Shown here: one piece after another, positions 1 through 7,050 of the stretch
Position numbering within the stretch: the stretch's first letter is position 1
Layout: each line of letters begins with the position of its first letter
Source of the DNA: Chloroflexota bacterium
GTDB taxonomy: Bacteria; Chloroflexota; Anaerolineae; UBA1429
Length of the DNA stretch: 20,617 bases
Direction: 5' to 3'
NCBI GenBank assembly: GCA_012515695.1
Contig: JAAYXX010000068.1
Location: 1 to 20,617, forward strand
The notes under the pieces: model-generated
Databases searched by the model: none
The model's input: only the letters and a program-made list of their open reading frames with translations
What the model was told of the DNA's origin: nothing
Program-made: the position numbers and the translations under genes

Positions 1-19
1 CTTCGGCGACTACAAATCA

Positions 20-148
20 GCCCACGAAGGTGGGCGCGCCAACTTGTTGGCGATCGCAAGGGTTGGTGCAGTTTCAACTGCCTACGCGATGGCACGGCGG
101 GTTACCGCAGTAAATAGTAAATCTCCATCAACGGGTTTCCTTTTTCCG
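20..148 (+). repeat. Interspersed hairpin repeat, copy A (SL1-SL2-SL3-tail)
   Basis: Three consecutive stem-loops are visible. SL1 is GCCCAC-GAAG-GTGGGC (20-35). SL2 is the palindrome CGCCAACTTGTTGGCG (37-52). SL3 is GCAGTTTCAACTGC (68-81). They are followed by a conserved tail to about position 148. Positions 37-148 match 11493-11604 with about 7 differences in 112 bases, and the first part of the tail also matches the reverse complement of 4482-4516. The element is intergenic in every case. It resembles REP/BIME-type repeats in organisation; I do not recognise the specific family. Confidence 0.85.
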
Positions 149-235
149 TGGCAGTTGCCGAACTGTTTTTCCAACTTTATAGCGCTGCTCTGTGTTTCTT
201 GTCTATTCTATGATTCATCCTCCTCACGTTCCAGC

Positions 236-264
236 TTGGCAACAGAATCAAGATGAAATACTAT
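236..264 (+). promoter_or_regulatory. Predicted sigma-70-type promoter for the DUF4870-like gene
   Basis: A -35 box TTGGCA (236-241) and a -10 box TACTAT (259-264) are separated by 17 bases. Transcription would start near 271 and give a leader of about 100 nt before the ATG at 374. Confidence 0.6.
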
Positions 265-373
265 GCGGCCGTATGAACAGCCTGCACCAGCACATGAGCA
301 ATCTGCAACCCTGGTCGCTGATGTACGTATAGCATGCAGATAGTTTGATACGCCACAATTTGGAGGGAAAACC

Positions 374-814
374 ATGAGCGACGAATCACAAAACGCATCG
401 GAACAACCATTCGGCCTTGGGGAGACCCCAACGCCACCCACTACACCCGCTGGCCCGCTTACGGAGAACGAAAAGCTGCTTTCGGGGCTATCCTGGGTGA
501 GCCAACTCTTGATTCCGGCCGTCCTGCCGATCATCCTGTTGCTTACCGACGAGTCCAAGCGCAGCGCCTTTGTAAAGCACCATGCCGTGCAAAGCCTTGG
601 GATGGCCGGGGCTGCCGTTATCTATGAAATCGCGGCCGCCATCGTCTTTGCAATCCTCACGGCCATAACAGGCGGCCTGTTGGGCTGCATCCTGTGGATC
701 ATTTTCCTGGCGCCCATTCTGCCGCTTGTATATTATGGCATCCAGGCTTTCCAGGGCAAGTATGTGACAATTCCCTACCTGACCGAGTTCCTGCAAAGAA
801 ACAACTGGCTGTAA
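374..814 (+). CDS. DUF4870-like small membrane protein
   Basis: A 146-residue protein. The first 30 or so residues are polar and proline/threonine rich. Then comes a start-of-domain segment (ENEKLLSGLSWVSQL) typical of DUF4870/Tic20-like small membrane proteins, and three hydrophobic stretches at roughly residues 44-58, 72-98 and 100-126. The 'FVKHHAVQSLG' segment between the first two matches the conserved 'FVrfHakQAL' signature of this family. No enzymatic role is established for the family; it sits in the cytoplasmic membrane. The ATG at 374 is preceded by GGAGGG (362-367) at 6 nt spacing. The gene has its own promoter and a strong terminator (874-912), so it is probably monocistronic. Confidence 0.85.
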   Translation: MSDESQNASEQPFGLGETPTPPTTPAGPLTENEKLLSGLSWVSQLLIPAVLPIILLLTDESKRSAFVKHHAVQSLGMAGAAVIYEIAAAIVFAILTAITGGLLGCILWIIFLAPILPLVYYGIQAFQGKYVTIPYLTEFLQRNNWL

Positions 815-873
815 GCGCCAACTTGCCGATTTCGTCCAATCGTTAGAACTGCGGGTGATTGCCCCTCGACTGC

Positions 874-912
874 AAAGGCAAACCGGCCCAGATGGGCCGG
901 TTTGCCTTTTTT
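874..912 (+). terminator. Intrinsic terminator of the DUF4870-like gene
   Basis: A perfect 16-bp stem (874-889 with 894-909) encloses an AGAT loop, and the 3' arm runs into TTTTTT (907-912). This is the strongest intrinsic terminator in the window. Confidence 0.92.
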
Positions 913-934
913 CGGCCCGACTCGGCGCAAGCGT

Positions 935-963
935 TTGAGCCATCGCGCATTCTGCCCTATAAT
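935..963 (+). promoter_or_regulatory. Predicted sigma-70-type promoter for recJ
   Basis: A -35 box TTGAGC (935-940) and a perfect -10 box TATAAT (958-963) are separated by 17 bases. They lie just after the preceding terminator and about 30 nt before the proposed GTG start of recJ at 992. Confidence 0.75.
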
Positions 964-991
964 CCCTGCATCAAGCTACTTGGGGGAGAAC

Positions 992-1636
992 GTGCCTGCT
1001 GCTCAACGCTGGTTCCTGAAACGTCGGCCATCTGATGAATTCATCGCGGAAATGCGCGCCAACCATTATGATCCCGTGCTCGCCGCAGTGCTGTATGCGC
1101 GCAAGGTGGACACGCTCGAGCGCGTCCGCGCCTTTTTGGGCAACGCTGACGAACTGGCGGACCCTTTCCTGATGGCTGACATGAAGGCCGCCGTGGAACG
1201 GCTCGCGCAGGCCCTCCGCCAGCGCGAGCGCATCGCCATCTATGGCGATTTCGACGTGGACGGCGTGAGCGCCACCTGCCTGCTCGTCTCGGCTCTGCAA
1301 CAACTGGGCGCCGACATCATCCCGTATATCCCCGACCGATTCAGCGAATCCTACGGCCTCAACAATCCCGCCTTGAAAAAGCTCTCCGATCAAGGCGTCA
1401 CGCTGTTGATCACGGTGGACTGTGGCATTCGCTCGATACCCGAAGTCACCTACGGGCAATCTCTCGGCCTGAACATGATCATTACCGACCACCATTCGGT
1501 GGCCGTCGGCCCAGACGACAGCATGCGCCTGCCCCCCGCGCTGGCCATCATCAACCCCAAGCGCCCCGACTGCCCCTACCCGTTCAAAGGCATGTCGGGC
1601 GTGGGCGTGGCCTACCGACTGGTGGACGCCCTGTGA
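992..1636 (+). CDS. recJ: RecJ single-strand exonuclease, N-terminal part ending at an in-frame TGA
   Basis: This is the first 214 residues of a RecJ-family (DHH superfamily) 5'-3' single-strand DNA exonuclease used in recombinational and mismatch repair. Visible motifs are DFDVDG (residues 86-91), the LLITVDCG strand, and the signature DHH (166-168), all metal-binding motifs of the phosphoesterase core. The GTG at 992 is chosen because GGGGGAG (982-988) precedes it; longer readings run back into the upstream terminator. The frame stops at TGA (1634-1636) right after 'GVGVAYRLVDAL', in the middle of the catalytic domain. The rest of RecJ continues in the same frame from 1637 on. Read through, the whole would be about 576 residues, the normal RecJ length. 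This is either a nonsense mutation, a sequence error or a split gene. Confidence 0.85.
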   Translation: MPAAQRWFLKRRPSDEFIAEMRANHYDPVLAAVLYARKVDTLERVRAFLGNADELADPFLMADMKAAVERLAQALRQRERIAIYGDFDVDGVSATCLLVSALQQLGADIIPYIPDRFSESYGLNNPALKKLSDQGVTLLITVDCGIRSIPEVTYGQSLGLNMIITDHHSVAVGPDDSMRLPPALAIINPKRPDCPYPFKGMSGVGVAYRLVDAL

Positions 1637-1642
1637 AGGCAC

Positions 1643-2722
1643 ATGGCCGCCGACCTGGACCTGGACCAGTTCCTTGATCTTGTGGCGCTGGGAACGGTGG
1701 CCGACATCGTGCCGCTGCTGGAAGAGAACCGCCTGCTGGTGCAGCAGGGCCTACGCCGGATGTGCCAGGCCCCCCGGCTGGGGCTGGCCGCGCTGCTAGA
1801 GGTCTCCGGGGTGCGCCAGGATTTGGTGGATAGCCAGGCCATCGCCTTTCGTCTGGCCCCCCGGCTCAACGCGGCGGGCCGCCTGGAAAACGCCCGGCTG
1901 GCCTATGACCTGCTGCTCAGTCAATCGCCGGAGGAGGCGCGCCAACTGGCAACCAGGCTCAGCGAGGTGAACCAGGAGCGCCAGGAACTGTTGGAAAGGC
2001 AGGTGGAGCAGGCCAAAAATATCCTGGGGGACGCCAACGACCAGAAGGTGCTGTTCGTCGCCGGAGCCGGGTTTCACGAGGGGATCGTGGGACTGGTCGC
2101 CAGTCGACTGATGGAAGAGTTTTATCGGCCCACGCTGGTCATGCGCCAAGGCCCGCACCTGACACGCGGCTCGGCCCGCAGCATCGAAGGGTTCCACATT
2201 ACCCGCGCCCTGGATCGCTGCTCGTCGCTGTTCACCCGCTACGGGGGGCACGCAGCCGCCGCCGGGTTCACCCTCCCCACCGAGAACCTGCCCGCTTTTC
2301 GCGATCACCTGCAGAGCTACAGCGCCGACCTGCTCACCAAGGAAATCCTTACCCCGCGCTTGAGCGTGGACGCCCTGGTCAAGTTGCAAGACCTGTCCGA
2401 AGACACCTGTCGCGCCCTGGCGCTGCTGGAACCCTGCGGCGAGGGCAACCCGCCGCCAACGTTGGCGTCCATCGGGCTGCGGCTCCAGGCCATCCAGGCC
2501 ATCGGCCAGGAGGGGAAGCATCTGCGTCTGTATGTCGCAGACGATACGCGCACCCTGCAAGCCATCGCCTTTCGCATGGGCCACCTCGCCACCCGCTACC
2601 GGCCCGGCGACAGGCTCGACCTGATCTACCAGCCCTCCATCAACGAATGGCAGGGGGAGCGCACGCTGCAACTGGTCGTCGAGGCGATCCGCCCCAGCAA
2701 TGGCAACAACGGCGCGCCATAG
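1643..2722 (+). CDS. recJ: RecJ exonuclease, C-terminal part (same frame, after TGA)
   Basis: 359 residues starting at ATG 1643, six bases after the TGA that closes the upstream part and in the same frame. It opens with the remainder of the DHH domain: 'LVALGTVADIVPL', whose Asp is a conserved metal ligand, and 'RLNAAGRLENA'. Next come the DHHA1 domain with 'GIVGLVASRL' and 'RYGGHAAAAGF', and then the C-terminal OB-like RecJ domain ('ALLEPCGEGNPPP'). Because active-site residues lie on both sides of the break, this part alone should not be a working nuclease. It could be translated by reinitiation at the nearby ATG, in which case the two chains might assemble; that is speculative. The gene converges on the solute-binding protein gene with a 21-base gap. 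Confidence 0.85.
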   Translation: MAADLDLDQFLDLVALGTVADIVPLLEENRLLVQQGLRRMCQAPRLGLAALLEVSGVRQDLVDSQAIAFRLAPRLNAAGRLENARLAYDLLLSQSPEEARQLATRLSEVNQERQELLERQVEQAKNILGDANDQKVLFVAGAGFHEGIVGLVASRLMEEFYRPTLVMRQGPHLTRGSARSIEGFHITRALDRCSSLFTRYGGHAAAAGFTLPTENLPAFRDHLQSYSADLLTKEILTPRLSVDALVKLQDLSEDTCRALALLEPCGEGNPPPTLASIGLRLQAIQAIGQEGKHLRLYVADDTRTLQAIAFRMGHLATRYRPGDRLDLIYQPSINEWQGERTLQLVVEAIRPSNGNNGAP

Positions 2723-2743
2723 GGCCTCGGCCCCATCTCCCGG

Positions 2744-4114
2744 CTATAGCAGGTTTTGGACCGCGTCCTTCCAGTCCTGCCAGGCTTCGGCTGGCTCCTT
2801 TTCCCCGCGTATCACCGGCATGACCGCTTCCTCCCCCAGCGCCGCCTGAATGCGGGCATAGTTGGGGTGGTCTATGGATAGCGCCGCATGCGGCAACGCC
2901 TCGGCATATGGGACCAACTGCGGATGATCGTCCAGGTAGGCACGGAATAGCTCGTTCGTCATCAGGTCATCGCGCACAGGCAATAGCCCGGTGTGTTGCA
3001 GCCAGATCAGGTCGTGCTCCGGGTTGCTGAACACCCACCGGACAAACTCCCACATGGCTGCCCGCTCCCTGGTGCTCGACTGGGCATAAATCGCCACGCC
3101 TCGGCTCTCCGCGACCACATGGACCGGCTCGCCCACGGGATACGACGCCGGAACGGGAGGCACGTCAAGCGAGTAGGTCATACCCATCTGCATCTCGGGG
3201 AAGCGATATCGCCACGCCCGCGTCGTGAGCGGCACCACCGGGCCGCAAATGCTACCGCCGGTCTCCAGGGTGTCCGCCGCCTCTTCGGTATGCAGCAATC
3301 CGTCGGCCTGCAACTCGCGCAGAAACGCGAGCGCCTCCACAGCGGCGTCATCGTCTGCCGTGATCTCTGACCCGGCAACCAACGGCTGCCCGCCGGATGC
3401 AGCATAGTACAGGCTCAGGAAATCGAACCACTGCCCCCACCATACGTCCCGCCGCAGGGTGGACAACGACCAGACATAGCTTTCGGGCCGGGTCGCCCGT
3501 ATCTCGTTGCCCACCGCCACCACCTCGTCATAGGTGCGCGGCAGCGACGCGTTCCCCAGGTCGCCGAGCAGGTCGGTGCGCCAGGCCCACAGCACAGGAC
3601 TCGTGTGCAGCGGCAACACATAGACATGCCCATCTTCCGCTTGCCACTGGCCGATAGCCTGCCCCATCCGGCGCGCCTCGACGACCTCTTGCCAGCCCGG
3701 CATCTCGTTCAGCGGGATGATCGCCTCGCTATGGGCCAGATCCGCCCCAAAGCCAACGGACACCCCTTCCGAAGCGTGCGGAGCAGCCCCGCCGGTAATG
3801 GCCGACTGAATAGCGCCCTCCGGAGTGGAAGAATTGGGCATCATTTCAACGCGGATGGTCATATCGGGGTGTTGCTCCAGGTACAACCGCGCCATCTCGG
3901 ACCAAAAAGCCAGTTGTGTCGGCGATGAACTCCAGAACACCAGCGCCAGCGGCGGCAGCGGCGTGGGCGTGGGCGTGTCTTTGGGCACAGGCGTATCCGT
4001 TGGCTCCACCACAGCCTCTTCCGTCGGGCGCTCGCTGGCCCTCAAGCCGCGACACCCGGCCCAGACGATACTGCATACAAGCAACAAGATGATAATTCGC
4101 CAGGATTTACCCAT
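2744..4114 (-). CDS. Extracellular solute-binding lipoprotein (ABC sugar-type, family 1)
   Basis: 456 residues. The N-terminus has a basic start, a hydrophobic core and a lipobox-like 'VWAGC' with Cys21, so it should be a membrane-anchored lipoprotein outside the cell. A Thr-Pro linker follows (about residues 38-54), then a family-1 solute-binding domain. That domain is recognised by 'LALVFWSSSPTQLAFWSEMA', 'PGWQEVVEARRMG', the 'VYVLPLHTSPVLWAWRTDLL' strand and the C-terminal 'ERAAMWEFVRWVFSNPEH' helix. Such proteins capture sugars or oligosaccharides for ABC importers. No permease or ATPase gene is next to it, so the partner transporter must be elsewhere. The ATG at 4114 has AGAGGA about 10 nt upstream. 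The ligand cannot be read from the sequence. Confidence 0.88.
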   Translation of the reverse strand: MGKSWRIIILLLVCSIVWAGCRGLRASERPTEEAVVEPTDTPVPKDTPTPTPLPPLALVFWSSSPTQLAFWSEMARLYLEQHPDMTIRVEMMPNSSTPEGAIQSAITGGAAPHASEGVSVGFGADLAHSEAIIPLNEMPGWQEVVEARRMGQAIGQWQAEDGHVYVLPLHTSPVLWAWRTDLLGDLGNASLPRTYDEVVAVGNEIRATRPESYVWSLSTLRRDVWWGQWFDFLSLYYAASGGQPLVAGSEITADDDAAVEALAFLRELQADGLLHTEEAADTLETGGSICGPVVPLTTRAWRYRFPEMQMGMTYSLDVPPVPASYPVGEPVHVVAESRGVAIYAQSSTRERAAMWEFVRWVFSNPEHDLIWLQHTGLLPVRDDLMTNELFRAYLDDHPQLVPYAEALPHAALSIDHPNYARIQAALGEEAVMPVIRGEKEPAEAWQDWKDAVQNLL

Positions 4115-4481
4115 TTATCCGTCGTCCTCTCATGCTTTTCGTCTATCAGAGCGCCCCCGTGGGAAAAGGGCATCGCCAGGCCCTTCTCGCACAAAGGCGG
4201 GGAAGGCGCAAGCGCAAGGCAGCGCAACAACCGGGCACGACCGGACATACCTGGCTGCGGTTTGCGGGTCAAAGCAGAGTGAGGGTTCAGACAAGGGGTA
4301 AGCGATTGGGGATGCTGACAACGCCATGCCGCCCCGGCATGTTCCGGCAGTCACCGGAAATTATGTCTATTCTATCGTATCACCGCCGGGCTGTCTGTCG
4401 GGAAAGCTTGACTGCTGTTGTGGGGAGAATTCGATAGTCGCCTGCGTCTGTGCCGCGGTTCAAATATGCCAGCACTATGGG

Positions 4482-4576
4482 GATTTACTGCGGTAACCAG
4501 GCGTGCTATCTCGTAGGCAGTTGAAACTGCACCAACCAGTGCAATCGCCATGCATGGCGCGCCTGCCTTCGCAGGC
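4482..4576 (-). repeat. Interspersed hairpin repeat, copy C (inverted)
   Basis: Read on the minus strand it has the same order as copy A: SL1 GCCTGC with a GAAG loop (4561-4576), SL2 CGCCATGCATGGCG (4546-4559), SL3 GCAGTTTCAACTGC (4517-4530), then the first 35 bases of the tail (4482-4516). SL2 differs from the CGCCAACTTGTTGGCG of other copies but is still a perfect palindrome. SL1 also differs from copy A but pairs perfectly. This argues that the fold, not just the sequence, is kept. Confidence 0.8.
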
Positions 4577-4586
4577 TAGGGAGCCA

Positions 4587-4631
4587 GTCGCCGAAGGGCG
4601 ACTTGGCAGAGGTTGCCGCGGTTTCAACCGC
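4587..4631 (+). repeat. Hairpin repeat module pair D1 (SL1-SL3)
   Basis: SL1 is GTCGCC-GAAG-GGCGAC (4587-4602). SL3 is GCGGTTTCAACCGC (4618-4631), the version with a G-C pair where copy A has A-T. SL2 is absent. Confidence 0.75.
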
Positions 4632-4647
4632 CGGGTAGCGGGGACAG

Positions 4648-4693
4648 GCAGTCAAAACTGCACCAACGTTTGCAAAGCCGCCCCTTCGGCGGC
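4648..4693 (-). repeat. Hairpin repeat module pair D2 (inverted SL3-SL1)
   Basis: An imperfect SL3 (GCAGTCAAAACTGC, 4648-4661) is followed by SL1 GCCGCC...GGCGGC (4677-4693) with a CTTC-type loop, the complement of GAAG. The orientation is therefore opposite to D1 and D3. Confidence 0.7.
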
Positions 4694-4705
4694 TGCGAAG
4701 CGAAA

Positions 4706-4764
4706 CTGCGAAGGCAGGTGCGCCAACTTGTTGGCGATGCAAACGTTGCCGCGGTTTCAACCGC
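4706..4764 (+). repeat. Hairpin repeat module D3 (SL1-SL2-SL3)
   Basis: SL1 is a short CTGC-GAAG-GCAG (4706-4717), SL2 is CGCCAACTTGTTGGCG (4721-4736) and SL3 is GCGGTTTCAACCGC (4751-4764). It ends about 20 bases before the stop codon of the pirin gene. Confidence 0.75.
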
Positions 4765-4785
4765 CCGGCCACCGCCCGGCTATGC

Positions 4786-5559
4786 CTACTGGCTGGGCGG
4801 CGTTTCCACCATCAGCACGTCAATCAGCAGCAACTCGGCGTCTGCCTGAGCGGTGATCTGCAACCGTGGCTCGTCCACCACCTGCACCGCGCCCAGCGCG
4901 AGCAACTCGCGGTCGTTCACTCGCAGCGGGCCGCCCTCCAACAGGTACAGATAGACACCATGCCCCGCCGCAAGGGCATATTCGAGGGTATGACCAGCCT
5001 CCAGGCAGGAAGCATAGACCTGCGCCGCCGCCCGAATCGGCAACGCGTCCGGGTGCTCGTCAGAGGCCAGGGGCAACAGGCGATTCGTTCGCTGTTCGCG
5101 CTCGAACGGCTTCTGCTCGACGGAAGGCTCCAATCCCCGCGTTTTGGGGTAGAACCACATCTGCACAAAGCGCATGGGCTTGTCGGGGAGGTTGTTGATC
5201 TCGGAATGGAACAGCCCCTTGCCTGCGGTGATATGCTGCGCCCAGCCCTCGCGGAGAATGCCGTTCGCGCCGGTCTCATCCGCGTGGCGAAACTCGCCCG
5301 CCACGCAATAGGTCACCATCTCGATTTCCCGATGTGGGTGGAGCGGCCAGACCGTCCCCGGCGAGAGAGTCTCATCATTCAACACGCGCAGCGTGCCGAA
5401 ATGGACATACTCTGGGTCCAGATACGAGTCGAACACAAAATGTACGCGCATGCCAAAGCTGCCGCCGTTGACCTCTCCCTTGGTCTGATGGATTTGCTCG
5501 GGTTTGCGAACCTTGATCACCTCATACTCCTCTTGCCCGTCCTCCACACGAGCTACCAT
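4786..5559 (-). CDS. Pirin family protein (bicupin, quercetinase-like)
   Basis: 257 residues from the ATG at 5559. Pirins are bicupin metalloproteins; several bacterial members act as quercetin 2,3-dioxygenases, others as regulators, and the role here is not known. The N-terminal cupin carries the pirin metal site: HPHREIE (His74, His76) and 'GKGLFHSE' (His118, Glu120), all intact. The second cupin (about residues 150-257) is more degenerate, as usual. A TTG three codons upstream (5568) is possible, but the ATG is better placed relative to AGGATTGGGG. A 222-base gap separates it from the upstream methyltransferase gene, so it may have its own promoter; tandem palindromes lie in that gap. Confidence 0.88.
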   Translation of the reverse strand: MVARVEDGQEEYEVIKVRKPEQIHQTKGEVNGGSFGMRVHFVFDSYLDPEYVHFGTLRVLNDETLSPGTVWPLHPHREIEMVTYCVAGEFRHADETGANGILREGWAQHITAGKGLFHSEINNLPDKPMRFVQMWFYPKTRGLEPSVEQKPFEREQRTNRLLPLASDEHPDALPIRAAAQVYASCLEAGHTLEYALAAGHGVYLYLLEGGPLRVNDRELLALGAVQVVDEPRLQITAQADAELLLIDVLMVETPPSQ

Positions 5560-5728
5560 GTGCCCCAATCCTACAGGCAGCCTGCTCGCTGGCAGGCGAC
5601 CAGGACGCTACAACCAACACCTGGCACAACACACTAGAGTAGCTGCTCGCCCGGCGAGACAGACCCCCAACTCCACAGTCACCCGAATGCATTGCGCGCA
5701 ACACGAGCGCGCACGAATAGCACGCACC

Positions 5729-5756
5729 CGCGTGTTACGCGCACGCGTGTTACGCG
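5729..5756. promoter_or_regulatory. Two tandem 13-bp palindromes (possible operator)
   Basis: CGCGTGTTACGCG occurs at 5729-5741 and again at 5744-5756, offset by 15 bp. Each is an inverted repeat CGCGT-GTT-ACGCG. They lie between the methyltransferase stop and the pirin start, about 170 bp upstream of pirin. They could bind a dimeric regulator, or simply be part of a CG-rich low-complexity patch (5700-5765). Confidence 0.35.
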
Positions 5757-5781
5757 CGCACTCTCGCCGCTCGTTTCCCGG

Positions 5782-7050
5782 CTAGGGCGCTACCCGACGA
5801 CAGAGAATCGCCACCGGTTGCCCCTGAGCGTGCGTCAACACCAACGTTATCTGGCGCTGGCCCCCGCCATATCGCAGCCGACGGCGGAACTGCTCCGGGT
5901 CAACGGGGAACCCCCGCTTCTTGATGATCAACTCGCCAATATCCAGCTCGCGCAGGCGGCGGTTGAGCTTTTTCAGATTAAATGGCATCCACTCATCTAT
6001 AATGTAGGCAACAGCAAAAGGGGTAGAGGTGAGGGCATTCGAAGTAAGGTAGGCAATCTCCTCGTCGAGCTTGCTAGCGTCTATCATCAGGGCCAGGTTT
6101 TCCACCAGATGAGCGCGCACAACCGCGCCATCTGGCTCGTACAGATAATACTGCGGATTCGCCACAGGCACAAGTCCATGCGCCGGACGACCTTCCAGGG
6201 TATGCTCGCCGGGCAGCAGCGTGGCCCGCCGCTCGCCTCGCTTCAAGTCGCCCAGCCACAGCACGGCCTCCCGGCATTCGCCCGACACCGACAGGATTTC
6301 GATTTCGTAGGGAGTCGCGCCTATGACCGCATCCAGCTCGCGGTAGTCCACGCCCGGCGACAGCTTGACGCCGCCCGCCGCATGGCCCACGGCATCCAAC
6401 AAGGCGGGCAGTGCAGGAGCATAGTCCGCCAGCGTAAACACCCGCCGCGCACCCTCGCGCCGTCCAGGGTCCGCCCAGAAGCAGTCAACCCCACTGAACG
6501 GCAGCGCCAGCACGTCGGCGCACACGGCATCAAACCGCTCCGCCACGCCATATACCGCAACGTTCGCCACGGCCATCCGCAGCCGGATCAGGTCACGGTC
6601 AATCCCCACCACATCGGCCAGCGTCGCCAGGCCCAGCGCATCCCCGCCGATCCCGCAGCCCAAATCAAACACGCGCCGAGCGCCCGCAAATCGCCGCGCG
6701 CGATAACGGCTAACCACCTCGGCGCTGGCCTGCTCCAACGCCTGCCGCGTAAAGAACATGTCGCCAGCCCGCGCGAATTTAGTCCCCTTGCATCGCAGAG
6801 CGGCCTGCTCCAAAGCGGCGGCCACGATATCGGGGGGATAGGTCTTGCGCAGTCGGGTGGTCTCGCGGAGCAGCGTTTTTTCGGATAGCTCCACGTCGGC
6901 GAGTTCGGCCAGCAGCGCGCCGCCCGCAGGCGAGAGCAAGAACGTCAACGCCTCGTGTGTGGGAACAAAACCAGCATCAGACATATCGCCATACCGCCCG
7001 CGCCCCTGCTGACCCAACGGCCACGCCGAACCGCCTTCCCCCGCTCGCAT
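5782..7050 (-). CDS. THUMP-like domain class I SAM-dependent methyltransferase
   Basis: 422 residues from the ATG at 7050. The Rossmann methyltransferase core has motif I 'VFDLGCGIGGDALGLA' (GxGxG loop near residues 131-135), 'VVGIDRD' (adenosine-binding acid) and 'FWADPGRREGARRVF', the DPxRR form typical of the THUMP-like-domain methyltransferase family. The C-terminal third ('LNRRLRELDIGELIIKKRGFPVDPEQFRRRL') matches the THUMP-like domain. Substrate is unknown; the fold suggests a nucleic acid, probably RNA. The start overlaps the stop of the upstream thioesterase gene (TGATG), implying translational coupling. A second ATG at 6984 ('MSDAGFVPTHEALTFLLSP') may be the true start, because the 22 residues before it are Gly/Arg-rich and unlike a folded domain. 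Confidence 0.85.
   Translation of the reverse strand: MRAGEGGSAWPLGQQGRGRYGDMSDAGFVPTHEALTFLLSPAGGALLAELADVELSEKTLLRETTRLRKTYPPDIVAAALEQAALRCKGTKFARAGDMFFTRQALEQASAEVVSRYRARRFAGARRVFDLGCGIGGDALGLATLADVVGIDRDLIRLRMAVANVAVYGVAERFDAVCADVLALPFSGVDCFWADPGRREGARRVFTLADYAPALPALLDAVGHAAGGVKLSPGVDYRELDAVIGATPYEIEILSVSGECREAVLWLGDLKRGERRATLLPGEHTLEGRPAHGLVPVANPQYYLYEPDGAVVRAHLVENLALMIDASKLDEEIAYLTSNALTSTPFAVAYIIDEWMPFNLKKLNRRLRELDIGELIIKKRGFPVDPEQFRRRLRYGGGQRQITLVLTHAQGQPVAILCRRVAP

Larger units (their letters stand above)
1..373. other. Intergenic region upstream of the DUF4870-like gene
   Basis: No convincing gene is seen. The stretch holds a three-hairpin interspersed repeat (20-148), a small hairpin followed by five T residues (CAGTT GCCG AACTG at 152-165, T tract 166-170) that could be a weak terminator for a gene to the left of the window, and a promoter (236-264). 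An open frame at 44-256 is formed by the repeat itself and is not believed to be coding. Confidence 0.6.
4115..4785. other. Gene-free region rich in stem-loop repeats
   Basis: There is no credible gene in these 670 bases. Positions 4140-4320 show nothing recognisable. Two adjacent simple hairpins lie at 4325-4341 (CATGCCG-CCC-CGGCATG) and 4342-4359 (TTCCGG-CAGTCA-CCGGAA). From 4482 to 4764 the sequence is almost entirely modular palindromic repeats, annotated separately. Positions 4451-4463 look like the remains of half a further module. Confidence 0.7.

Noticed and set aside
44..256. An open frame sharing a 34-residue peptide with one at 11500-12042 (LAIA-VGAVSTAYAMARR type)
   Set aside because: Both frames come from the same interspersed hairpin repeat. 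Of about 7 base differences between the copies, 5 change the residue and 2 are silent, which does not suggest coding constraint. Neither has a ribosome site.
1634..1636. recJ TGA as a second selenocysteine codon
   Set aside because: No hairpin with a GU loop is visible 16-37 nt downstream, and the position is not a known cysteine or redox site in RecJ.
1796..2671. Long minus-strand open frame opposite recJ
   Set aside because: Antisense shadow of the conserved RecJ C-terminal part; its translation is low-complexity and matches no family I recognise.
4408..4436. Plus-strand promoter-like TTGACT at 4408
   Set aside because: No acceptable -10 box lies at 16-18 bases, and no plus-strand gene follows; the next features are repeats and minus-strand genes.
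4482..4764. CRISPR array
   Set aside because: The repeated GCGGTTTCAACCGC units look CRISPR-like at first, but they occur in both orientations, at irregular spacing, and the intervening sequences are themselves hairpins shared between copies. No cas gene is near.
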